From Pyrenopolyporus hunteri (Eukaryota; Ascomycota; Sordariomycetes; Xylariales; Hypoxylaceae), in assembly GCA_902806595.1 (NCBI GenBank), contig CADCXC010000001.1, positions 124,001-188,000 of the forward strand: a DNA stretch of 64,000 nt, in the 5' to 3' direction. Every line of letters starts with the position of its first letter. Position 1 is the first letter of the stretch. The translations under genes and the position numbers were made by a program. Below, piece after piece: positions 1 through 10,000 of this stretch. A model generated the notes under the pieces. It ran no database searches. It was not told the DNA's origin and was given only the letters and a program-made list of their open reading frames with translations.

Positions 1-423
1 ATAATGCTGGCTGGCCTGCATGACGCGTCTAAGCGTTCGACGCGGGGGATGACATGGTATTCTCTTCCGAGCTGCTGAAGCTTGAACGAGTAAACCAGTA
101 GAAAGCGTCGAGAACCCCCGGACCCCGACTATCTTGTTCGTAGGGGAAATTAGCTCTGCCAACGACGCATATCGTGATGACCAATGCGCTTCACAGCCCT
201 ACTCTCGGGTCTCCTACCCCGTTGCTTATGAATGCTTGTCGGGTTCTACGTTCTCGTATTAGTCCAGGTACGACTTTACCTAAAGCGGAAGGATATGAGA
301 TGTTGTAAATCATTGACAAAACGGGAAGGTCGCTATGGCAGCTAAGCACGCGATGGTACCAGCATGTTGGGAGATAAGCTGCAGTGGGTAGGCGGTTCGC
401 GTCGCCCGGCGAGGAGCGAGCAA
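1..423. other. intergenic, no gene seen
   Basis: The sequence has ordinary base composition. Neither strand shows a convincing coding frame, RNA gene or repeat. It is presumably the distal promoter of the peptidase gene that starts at 512. Confidence 0.6.
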
Positions 424-430
424 TATAAAA
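424..430 (+). promoter_or_regulatory. TATA box of the S28 peptidase gene
   Basis: The motif TATAAAA lies 82 bases before the chosen ATG at 512, a normal distance in filamentous fungi. The leader between them carries no upstream ATG that is clearly favoured. Confidence 0.5.
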
Positions 431-511
431 AGAAAGCCATCTCCACGGCCGAGGGAGAGAGAGCGAGGGCCTACACTTTATCCATGGTGGGTGCTCAGAT
501 CCGTTGCCAAG

Positions 512-2107
512 ATGAAGTCCTCTGCAGCCGTGGTCCAGCTACTGCTGGTAGCCGGAACGTCGGCCAGTTTCATGAGACGCAAAGCCGGCATGGAAATTGG
601 CCCAATTGACGACTTCAGCATCCTCGCGGCCGACAATAACACGGCTGGTTGGGGTACGTTCCCTCAGCTGCTCGACCATTCCAATCCCGAGCTCGGCACC
701 TTCGAGCAGAGATATTGGTATGGGACGAAGTTCTGGAAAGGACCGGGCTCGCCGGTTATCTTTGTCAACCCTGGCGAGCAGGCGGCCGACGGCTTCAATG
801 TAACCTACACCACGAACCAGCGCTTAACAGGGCTTATGGCGGAGAAGCTCGGCGCCGCCGTCGTCATCATGGAGCATCGATACTGGGGCAAATCTTCGCC
901 TTTCGACACTTTGACTTCTAAGAACTTGCAGTATCTCACTCTGGAGAACTCCATCAAGGACAACACCTACTTTGCCAACAATTTCGATGCGCCATTTGAC
1001 GAGACCGGGAAAAGTACTGCTAAAGATGCGCCTTGGATCTACACGGGTGGATCCTACCCCGGCGCATTGGCTGGATGGATCGCTGCCAAAGACCCTGGCA
1101 CGTTCTGGGCATACTACGGCACTAGCGGTGTGGTCGAGGCCATCGGGGACTTCTGGCAGTATTTCGTGCCCGTTCAGGAGGCAACACCCCGGAACTGCAG
1201 TTCTGATTTGAACACCGTCATCAATTACGTCGATCTCGTCCTCTTGCACGGCAGCCCCAGGGAGAAGGCTAAGCTGAAGAATAAGTTCAAGCTGGGTAAC
1301 CTGAAAGATGCTGATTTTGCCGCTGCCCTTGAGAACGGCCCATGGACTTGGCAGTCGGGCCAGTTTTACTCCACCACCACTGCAGGTTACACTCCTTATT
1401 ACCAATTCTGCGACTACATCGAGAACGTCTGGCCGAATTCTACCAATCCTGTGCCCGGTCCTAGGGGGGTCGGGTTAGCGAAGGCTTTGGACGGTTATGC
1501 TAAGTGGTTCTTAGAGGTTGAGCTACCTGGAACTTGCGAAAGCTACGGCTATTTCAATGGCACTTATAATACCGACTGCTTCCAGGCGCTGAACGCCTCT
1601 AACCCTATCTACCACGACCTTTCGCCAAGCAACGCGGGCAATCGGCAGTGGAACTGGATGTTGTGTAATGAGCCCTTTGAGTACTGGCAAGATGGCGCGC
1701 CGCTCGGTCGCCCCACCCTCGTCTCCCGTCTCGTCAACAAAGACTACTGGCGCTCCCAATGTCCGCTATGGTTCCCCGAGCTGGGCTATGGCCTTGACGA
1801 AGGAAAGTCTGCAGAGGACGTGAATAAATACACTGGCGGTTGGTTCGAGACCAATGTAACCCGATTGATGATGGCAAATGGCGAGTGGGATCCGTGGCGC
1901 GATTCGACTCTCAGCTCCAAGTTCCGTCCCGGTGGTCCAAAGGAGAGCACCCCTGAGTTACCTATCCGGGTGGTGAAGGAGGGCACCCATTGCTCTGATT
2001 TGTACGGTCAGAACTGGGCTGTCAACCCCGGAGTCAAGGCCATTGCTGACGAACAAGTGGCCAACATGGCGGAATGGGTACAAGAGTTCTACGACCAGAA
2101 GAAGTAG
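512..2107 (+). CDS. secreted serine peptidase, family S28 (prolyl/dipeptidyl type)
   Basis: Intronless gene for 531 residues. The frame is open from a GTG at 491, but the ATG at 512 begins a classic signal peptide (Lys, then a hydrophobic run ending near residue 19 in an Ala-Ser context), so I start there. The S28 catalytic serine lies in GGSYPG (Ser181), the Asp in NGEWDPW (Asp460) and the His in EGTHCSD (His493). These are the alpha/beta-hydrolase triad positions of the family. Several N-x-S/T sequons and paired cysteines fit secretion. S28 enzymes cleave after proline or remove N-terminal dipeptides, and fungal members act outside the cell or in acidic compartments. Length is normal for the family. 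The gene converges on the transporter at 2277. Exact specificity cannot be read from the sequence. Confidence 0.93.
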   Translation: MKSSAAVVQLLLVAGTSASFMRRKAGMEIGPIDDFSILAADNNTAGWGTFPQLLDHSNPELGTFEQRYWYGTKFWKGPGSPVIFVNPGEQAADGFNVTYTTNQRLTGLMAEKLGAAVVIMEHRYWGKSSPFDTLTSKNLQYLTLENSIKDNTYFANNFDAPFDETGKSTAKDAPWIYTGGSYPGALAGWIAAKDPGTFWAYYGTSGVVEAIGDFWQYFVPVQEATPRNCSSDLNTVINYVDLVLLHGSPREKAKLKNKFKLGNLKDADFAAALENGPWTWQSGQFYSTTTAGYTPYYQFCDYIENVWPNSTNPVPGPRGVGLAKALDGYAKWFLEVELPGTCESYGYFNGTYNTDCFQALNASNPIYHDLSPSNAGNRQWNWMLCNEPFEYWQDGAPLGRPTLVSRLVNKDYWRSQCPLWFPELGYGLDEGKSAEDVNKYTGGWFETNVTRLMMANGEWDPWRDSTLSSKFRPGGPKESTPELPIRVVKEGTHCSDLYGQNWAVNPGVKAIADEQVANMAEWVQEFYDQKK

Positions 2108-2276
2108 GACAGATCTACTTACATATAGTCGTAATTAATAATATTGCCTTGTGCACAGTATCTTTCGGAACAGAATGACAGCGAGCGACGCCTGACCATA
2201 TATTCAACGCTTAATTAAAACAAATTCATATACCTAGGAGGGGCAAAGAGTCAACCTTGGGATCTCCATACGTGCT

Positions 2277-4327
2277 CTAGACGTTTACGGCTTTGCCTGC
2301 CTTTTCCTTGATTATCCTCTTTTGCATCTTCTTCGCTTCTAAACTCGCCTTCCGCGGGTTCTTTGCTTCGAAGATCGCATCTAACTCCTCAAGAGTCATC
2401 CCCTTAGTCTCGACGAAGAAGAAGTACATGAAAGCCATCTCGAAGGTGTCCCAGAACACGAAAAACACATAGAACCAGTAGCCAATCGAGTTGAGAGCGA
2501 TGGGGCCGACGAACGTGTTCAAGAAACCAGCCGCGCCGGCCGTCAACTTAAATGTCCCCATCGCCTTAGCCCTCATCTTGTTAGAGACTACTTCGGCTGG
2601 GTAGATCGGCTGCATCGGGGTGTATCCTATGTTGCTGTTAGCTGCTTGCAATTCTAACAATTAACAGGGGGACTTGCCAGTAGAGAAAACGGCCCCGAAG
2701 ACGAAGATGAATACGATCGACATCGTAGCGGCAGAGCTATTGCCGTACTCGACTTTACCGGCAGCACCGGCAGCTACAAGAGCAAGACATATAGTCATTC
2801 CTAAAGTGCTACCCAGAAGCATCTTGCGACGCCCTACGATGTCGTGAAGACGTGCCCCACCCGCGGAGAACACCCACCCGATGACTGAATACACGATGTT
2901 GAGGATCTATTAAGGCGATCAGCACAGGCACTTAGACAGGTAATAATAGGTAATGCGTGCGGTGCTTACCAGTTTCGTGTTGGTGTCAACCACTCCGACG
3001 CCATCCAACATCAGAGGGAGGTAATAACTAATGATACTAACGCGGCTAGTTAGTATTAATCCTCAATTTATGAAACCTCAAATTGACGTACTTGTTGCCG
3101 CTAAATTGTCCAAACCAGGAGAAGGCGATGTTCAGCATGAGCCTGTATCTGCTCGAACGCGTCTCCACTAGGACTTTCAGATCGACAAGATCTTTCCAGG
3201 TGGCCTTCGGTGCACCCTGAACCGTGCCCAGCATCTCTTTCATCTGCAGGGCCACTAAAGGGTGGTTAGGATCGCCGTTGGTATGGTAATTGATGATAAT
3301 TTCTCTCGCTTTTTCATGTTGGCCGTTGGCAATGAGATACCGTGGCGATTCAGGGAAGAATTTGATAAAAAAGCAGACTACCCCCGGGCAGACCATCTGG
3401 AGCCACAGAGGAATGCGCCAGTCAAGGTTTCCTTGATCCGCAAGGTGAAGATGACACGCATAAACGGAAGAGGTAGCCAGAATTGAGCCGACATTGTAAA
3501 AGGTGTTGTAGGCTCCCGCGACAGTTCCACGGTATGCGGCTGGAGAAATCTCGACGAGATAGAGCGGAGCCGCCGTGTGTGCACAAGTCGCGAAAAAAGA
3601 CAGAATAAAGCGCCCTCCGATGAACATGGGCAGATTGGTGGCCAAAGCTGTGACGATGGTACCGACGCAAACGCCCAGACAGCCGAAGAAGATGTGCCAC
3701 GTTCGCCCATACCAATCCGTCATCCAGATGAAAAGGGCGCCGCACATCTGACCGACCTGGAAACAATGAGCAAATTGTGTCCTAGCCGTTGCTCGATTCG
3801 AATGCTTACTTGGAAAATCGCAAACACGATTCCTGTCGAAGCGTTCCCATTTGAGGGGAGCCCAAAGTAATTGGTATAATTTGGAAGAGCCTACGAGGGA
3901 TTCTAGTCAGATTGGGGGTTCTGAGGCTCGACCGCCTGTTGATTTTGATGGGAACCCGGCAGTCATATGCTCTAATGTCTCAAGCTCCTGGCAAGTTTTA
4001 ACTCACATTTATCGAGCCCATGAGTGAGCTATCAAAACCTGTGGGTCATTAGTATGGGATTTGGAGTCGATAAGTAGGCCATATATAGTAACCGTTCATA
4101 GTAGAGCAAAGGAAAATCATTCCAGCTAGAAGGTAAAGCTTGACATAACCAGGACCCAGAGGGTTAGGTTTGTTCGTTGCCATAATGGCAGCATAGGTTT
4201 CTGGGCTGGGTTCAATCCCGTCGACATCATCGTGGTCGATGTGCTGCCATTGCTTCTTCACGGCATCGCGGCTCGAACGTACGTCTGATGTGAGAGGTGT
4301 TGGCGTATTTCCGGCTTGATCTGCCAT
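2277..4327 (-). CDS. MFS sugar transporter (sugar porter family)
   Basis: Seven exons on the minus strand: 4327-4093, 4038-4007, 3890-3810, 3756-3092, 3036-2970, 2906-2678, 2626-2277. They give 1659 nt, 552 residues. The spliced protein has the sugar-porter marks: an NGFDSSLMGSIN-like first membrane segment (built across introns 1 and 2), DWYGR between TM2 and TM3, PESPRYLI in the central loop, SGNNIISYYLP, TPMQPIYPAEV and the closing ETKGMTLEELD. About 12 membrane helices are expected, in the plasma membrane. Introns 1 and 4 carry TACTAAT/TACTAAC branch points. The last intron must use a GC donor (GCAAGT at 2677) to stay in frame. The closest named relatives are probably lactose-permease/hexose-type carriers, but the substrate cannot be fixed. 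It is divergent from the flavocytochrome gene at 5076. Confidence 0.92.
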
Positions 4328-5075
4328 AACCGAGAAGACTTGCGACAGTATAGTATAAAATTGGTAATCTGATTCAAGTGGAAGCGAGCAGCGGCTCTGG
4401 TCCGGATAGGAGAGTAAGCCATTATCTTATACATACCTACCTTATACTTCCTTCAAAAAAATTACCTTATGTGATTTGGAGAAAACCCATTGACCCCGGC
4501 TCTCACCCCTAGTAGGCCCTGGGATGCGGGAGCCCCATGGGGCCTATTCCCCATGCAATGTGCCTACGAAGTGGGGAGACAACGAGAGAAGTCTGGGGTG
4601 ATGTTGAGACTTGGAATTAAACGTAATTGGTGGTCGGAAATATGAATTCCCTCAAACCTGATTGATCTAGAGGCTCTGGAGACGTCTGGGTAAAGACCTT
4701 CTAGGGGTCTGGTGCCAGATCTGGAAAACGGTATTATATAAATTCTCTTGCCTCTTATGGAACGATGTTGGAGCAGGTCATCAGTCGGTGCCAAGCGAAT
4801 AGGCCCCGTCGTCAGAGTCTAGGGATTTCAAGCATCCTATTGATCTGAGCCCCTGAGAGCTATGACTTAGGCCTAGCTATGTATGAGCAAACTAGGGAAC
4901 TTGAAGTCGTCTTTTCAATAAATAATTCGAGTTTGAATGTTCTTTGGTTAACAGTCGCGCCGCATTGACAGGCGCTGTAGTATCTGAATTAACAACTAGA
5001 CTGGCTTTACAACATACACCTTCACGTACATTTCTCAACACCAAGATACGCAAGAGAAATTTGGGGTTTAGAACC
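4328..5075. promoter_or_regulatory. shared divergent promoter region, transporter / b2-type dehydrogenase
   Basis: This 748-bp stretch separates two divergent start codons. A CGG-N7-CCG inverted pair lies at 4392-4404, the kind of half-site arrangement Zn2Cys6 dimers use, but a single site can occur by chance. The last 150 bases (from 4926) are also open in the frame of the dehydrogenase without an ATG; see the findings. No other gene is supported here. Confidence 0.4.
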
Positions 5076-6726
5076 ATGGATAGAATATGGAAATGGGCTG
5101 ATGGTAGGTATGTTCCGTTATTAAAGATATTAACGACCGTCAGACGGCTTATAATGCCTTCTAGTGAGCCAACACAACACCCAAGAAAGTTGCTGGATTG
5201 TTCTACATGGGAAGGTATACGATGTGAGTTGTCCGAGTAAGAGTGTCATTATTTTAACAACCGAATTGACCAAAGAAATTAGATAACTTCTTTTGTTCCA
5301 AAGCACCCCGGTGGCAGAAGCATTCTCCTGAAGAATGCAGGGAAGGATGCATCGACTGAATTCGATTCAATTCACCCAATTGAGATTCTAGATGAGTATT
5401 TAACGCCAGAACAAGTGTTGGGGAGCATTGAATCGGGGGGCGCCGGAGGGGACGCAAGTATGCGGGAACCTAAGCCAGGCGATGGTGATCCTCTGTCGCC
5501 CGCATTACCCCCTCTTGCGTCGATGCTGAGCATATCTGAAATCGAGTCGTACGCGATGCAAAGATTGTCCCCGAAAGCAATATCGTACTACGTCTCAGCC
5601 TCAGACGACCAAATCACGAAAGTAGCTAACGGCCAAATATATCGCTCCATTCTTCTACGGCCGCGCGTTTTTGTAGACTGTACAGAGTGCTCGCTGAAAA
5701 CGACGCTCTTGGGGAATAAGGTCGGCCTACCGATCTACGTCTCTCCGGCGGCCGTGGCTCGCTTAGCTCACCCGACAGGCGAAGCCGGCATAGCCCGAGC
5801 TTGCTCAAAGTTCAATGCTCTACAGATCATTAGTAAGAATGCGTCGCTGTCGCCGGCTGCGATTGTCGATGCCGGGCCAGACGCCGTCTTCGCTTGGCAA
5901 TTATACGTGCTTAAGGATCTTGCGGCTACCGAAAGAACTCTAGCTCAAATCCGGAAGATTCCACAGATTAAATTCATCGTTCTAACGCTAGATGCCCCGT
6001 TCCCTGGCAAACGCGAAGCGGATGAACGCTTCAAGATGGCGGAGGTGGCTGGCGGAGCGCCGCCGGCGGTTTGGGGAACAGAGTCGGCGTTAACATGGAA
6101 AAAGACACTAGAATGGCTGGGTAGGCACACAAGCTTACCGATAGTCCTGAAAGGAATTCAAACGCACGAGGATGCGTACGCCGCGACATTGTTCCCCGCC
6201 GTCAAGGGTATCATCATTTCAAACCATGGGGGTAGGGCGCTTGATACCGCACCTACACCGATTCAGGTCTTGTTAGAAATTCGAAAGTACTGTCCGCACG
6301 TGCTTGATAGAATAGACGTGCTTGTCGACGGGGGCATTAAGCGAGGCACGGACGTGGTGAAGGCTCTAGCTTTAGGAGCCAAGGGGGTGGGAATTGGCCG
6401 GGCTGCTCTTTACGGGCTTTCGGTTGGAGGAGAAGAAGGGGTTGAGAGGGTGCTCAAGAGTAAGTATCCGTGATGTCGTGTGTGAGTACTTGTGTTTGAC
6501 ATTTAGATTGCAGTTCTAGCCGACGAGACCACCACAGCAATGAGATTGCTTGGTGTAAAGAATGTCTCGCAGCTTGGTTTACGGCACGTAAGTTACTAGG
6601 ATATCCATACTCTAAGCGCACCGACTGAGGAATTAATAGGTCAACACGAGTCCTTTAACGCAGAGATTATTTGATGGGCCTTCGGGTCTTGAGGAAGTTG
6701 AAAAGGAACTTCGAGCTAAATTGTGA
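5076..6726 (+). CDS. flavocytochrome b2-type FMN-dependent 2-hydroxyacid dehydrogenase
   Basis: Five exons: 5076-5103, 5165-5223, 5283-6459, 6514-6587, 6640-6726 (1425 nt, 474 residues). The N-terminal cytochrome b5 domain is assembled from three exons and shows ESCWIV, GKVYD and HPGGRSIL. Haem ligands are His37 (HPGG) and His60 (SIHP). The FMN-binding alpha-hydroxyacid dehydrogenase domain spans about 110-470: the QLY active-site segment, catalytic lysine in LKGIQT, catalytic His344 and Arg347 in SNHGGR, and the phosphate-binding LVDGGIKRGTD and GIGRA. Yeast Cyb2 of this family oxidises L-lactate and passes electrons to cytochrome c in the mitochondrial intermembrane space. The ATG used here (context ACCATGG) leaves only eight residues before the b5 domain and no targeting sequence. 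The substrate could be lactate, mandelate or another 2-hydroxyacid. Confidence 0.93.
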
Positions 6727-6855
6727 TGCCTTCAGCGGGGTTGACAGGGGTTGACAGGATGAATTCAAGCACGAGTGGAAATAGGGGTCGCCTCGTGGTT
6801 CCGAGACTAGATTGTATGTAGATTTCTGTGATAACGTAAATATGATGCCGGATAC

Positions 6856-9153
6856 TCATTTAGCTGTAAACAAAGCTCCTCGGAGATCATCATCGGTCAA
6901 GAATGAGCCCCAATCCAACTCAGTACTGAATGCCAACTGTTCATCGTACCAGCCGAAGAAATTCGAGTCTCCGTCCTGAGATGGTGTTAGTCCGGCAGCC
7001 TCAGTCTCGCCGGTTATCGCATCGTAAATTGCGGCGACTATAACTGGTCCCCTATCGGAAGCCCGCATCCACGGTTTCATCTCGGTGAAAGTTTCGAGTG
7101 CCTTGACTATGCTTGCGCGAGACACAGCCAATAACCTGGAATCCGGATCTGATCGCGAATTTTCGAGAGTAATTGAAAGTAGAGGGACCATGCAAGCCTG
7201 GAAAAGGTACCAGGCCGAGTTCCAGACGTGGATTCTATTCGGCGTCCAGTATAGGGCTATTGAATCGATAGCTTCACTCGCAACCACTCTGCAGGTATCG
7301 ATTATCTGCAGTTCCTCGGGGCCGATATGAACATGATGAACTCTACTGTGCGTCAAATACAGTATGAGAGACCGCATCAGGATCAAACGTATGTTCAGGT
7401 ATCGGTTCCGCATGAATTCTCGGGCAATAGTGAGACGCGAAGGAGAGTTGATCGGCGACCTGAGGACGAGGGGTATAGAGGCATACCACGTCTGTAATTC
7501 TTCGTCGAAAGACAGAGCCTCAGGGATGGTCATTCGGGTGAACCGGGAGAACCGAGTCTGTATTCGATTACATGTGAGGCAGAAATGGACGCTAGCGTTG
7601 AGTGACATGGCCATGTAATCGTCTGCGGTGGTAAGACTGGGGAGCAAAGTATCCATTGCGTGAGCATCCCATCGACCACAGGTTGGGCGACCTAAAGTCA
7701 TACTGGCCCAAGTATCGAGGCAAAATAGGCACCACCACGTCCTACGCCTGGTTTCGATTCGACTCATTCCATATACCTTCTCGTCTTGCGATTCGGTAGT
7801 GCTGCGCTTTCGATGCCTTGATTCTCGGTGCAACCCTAGAGCAATGGCGACACGATGTGCAGCGCCCAGGACAGCATAGGCCATATTTGGTGCATTTCGA
7901 TAGTGTAGATATAGTCCGCCAAGCAAACAGAGAGCCTGAAGGCTCTCAAGATTCCCTGCTCCAAAGCTGTCAAGATCCAGGAACCTTCGGGCTTGCTCAT
8001 AGTAATACTCATGCAGCGTGTCACTTCCGGAAGCAATGGACCCGATAGTTATAACCATGTTTAGCAAACCGAGCCAACTAGGGTCTCTGCGAGTCCCTGT
8101 GGAGTAGGAAGCGCGAAAGTGTTCTTCATTCAACATGGGGATGATCGGATGGACATGTTCAAAGTAGAAGTCGATACAACGCTGTTCCTTTAGGAGGTGC
8201 GCGCTTAAGTCTCCGCCCATAAATGGTACGGGCCTGGTCTGAACGGGGTTATCAGACCATCTCTTGGCTTGCTCAGCAACACAGTGCTTCGCCGAAGGGC
8301 AGAGCCTGAAAATAGCTCTAAGAATAGCGCTGATTGACGTTATGCCTAGATAGGAACGGCGATGATGGTCAGTTGCGAGGTTGATAGCGTTGATATCGTC
8401 GCCAGCCTGCAGCACGGGCCGTTGATGACTCGACTCGTCCCATTGACGTTCGTCTGTGGGGTCGCCATTCTCAGATATCTGAGCCGAGTCGTCTGCGGCC
8501 TCGGGATATTCGGCGGGGCGGTCGCCGTGCTCCCCCGTTGGCTCTACGGACGCGGAAGCTCCACGAAGAATACTTAGCAATTCATCACGACTCTTGCCGA
8601 TGAGCTCGTCCACGGCAGCGTCGGGAAAGAGCCGCTCAAGGATCTCCGTTCGCGACCTTAGCTGCCCGGAGACCTCTTCAAGAGTGCTGAGAGCGGTCTG
8701 GTCAGTTATTTCCGGAACGAGAGGGAGGATGCAGAAGCACGGAGCACTTAGTCTCGGCAACGATATACTGAATACTGGGGATGCTACCTTCTGCTCACAG
8801 CATTCCTCTTGTTCCGCTGGCGGTAGCTACACAGGTGTGATACCTTGTAGTACGTGCATGAGCTATGGTGTACGTTAGTCAGCACCCATTACATATGCCC
8901 CATTACATTCGCTTCCTAGCTGGCGTGGACATGCGAGACGGAAGACTTGCCTACATGGATGGCCGCCGTCACACTTTACCTTTCGCCTAGTGTAGCGAGT
9001 CAAGCGTTAGCAACCAGGTTGGAATAGGCAACTGTATCAGGGCAACCCTCTTGGCGCCACGCACCTCGTGCATTCTGAGCAAGATTTGTTCAGGCGGGTC
9101 GGAGGCGATGGCGAGGGGCTCGTTTTCTGACAGCTGCTGAAATTGTGGAACAT
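6856..9153 (-). CDS. Zn2Cys6 transcription factor with Fungal_trans domain
   Basis: Four exons: 9153-9065, 8986-8951, 8862-8799, 8697-6856 (2031 nt, 676 residues). The zinc cluster is split over the first three exons and reads C25-x2-C28-x6-C35-x5-C41-x2-C44-x8-C53, with CTRRKVKCDGG between. Intron 2 needs a GC donor (GCAAGT at 8950) and has a TGACTAAC branch point. Intron 3 has two in-frame solutions: 8798-8698 (GTGAGC donor), used here, or 8787-8687, which has the better branch-to-acceptor spacing. A leucine-rich coiled coil follows the cluster. The central Fungal_trans domain shows YFEHVHPIIPMLNEEHF, AHRVAIALGLHRES and RRRTWWCLFCLDTWASMTLGRP. It is a nuclear regulator whose targets are unknown. 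It is convergent with the dehydrogenase; only 129 bases separate their stop codons. Confidence 0.9.
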
Positions 9154-10000
9154 CAACGCGACGGGATATAGCCACCCATCTACGACCGCTGATTCGTTTA
9201 TTCATTTATTCATTCGTTGGTCCGCTAGGTACTCTCATTCCTCCATTGGGAGGGTCAAGCGAGGGAATGAGAATGGCTACACGTCTCCCGAATCCGGAAT
9301 TTGAATCGGGAACTTGGGTTGGATAGAGGACAAGAAGGATAAGAAGGATGGTGAGAGGCCCCGGTGCAGTTTAGGAGGTCGGTTCCAACTAACCGATTTG
9401 AATTATATACATAAAGGGGCTTTAAGGGGCGTATATGCATATAACAGAGGTTGTGACAAATGATCACCAGGTATTCCGTGGCCCCACACGAAGAATCAAA
9501 TTCCCGTGTGCCTAAAATGGAAGCCACCTTGGTGGTAGGTACCTTGGTAGTTACCGGTAGGTAGGTACTTCGTTACACGCGCCCTGTAGTTGGCCGTACT
9601 TAGGTACCTAGGTAGGTAGGTAGGTACCTAGGTGTTACCTACCTCCGCTCACTATCAGAGACCTAAGGTATTCCTATTCTTGTTTTCACTATTCTTTATA
9701 TACCTTGGTATCTTCCCCTTACTACCTCTCATTCCCCTCGAGGAACGTTGCAAGCTTTTCATCGGCGGTATTCTCCCGGCTACCGGTTCGAGCTTCCAAT
9801 ACGCTCTTAGCCTAACGAATCCTGCACTAACGACGGAGATATCATAAAACAGTAGAATCACCCTCCGGGCGTCGACTTTGACCGGATACATACTAATAGA
9901 CTCGTCGTTAATCTTAGGGGCACGTTGATTTGGAAATTGAGGATTTGCTTCCTATACCTTAAGTCATACCTGCGTGCTCGGATTCCACCCCTGGCCCAAA
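9154..10000. other. intergenic, divergent promoters of regulator and beta-mannosidase
   Basis: No coding frame is convincing. The stretch contains the TAGGTA-type repeat cluster listed separately and a pyrimidine-rich leader before the mannosidase ATG at 10001. Confidence 0.55.
9534..9652. repeat. TAGGTA/TACCTA short repeat cluster
   Basis: Repeated TAGG units and the palindrome TAGGTACCTA recur here, including four TAGG units in a row near 9609-9626. The same motif reappears around 61380-61400, 61800-61940, 62118-62150 and 62325-62350, always outside genes. Confidence 0.7.

Noticed and set aside
824..1405. 193-codon open frame on the minus strand
   Set aside because: It lies antisense within the S28 peptidase, whose catalytic triad and signal peptide are clear; it is a shadow frame.
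8697..8760. Start of the first regulator at an upstream TTG near 8760
   Set aside because: This would lose the zinc cluster, which is found intact over three upstream exons starting at the ATG at 9153.
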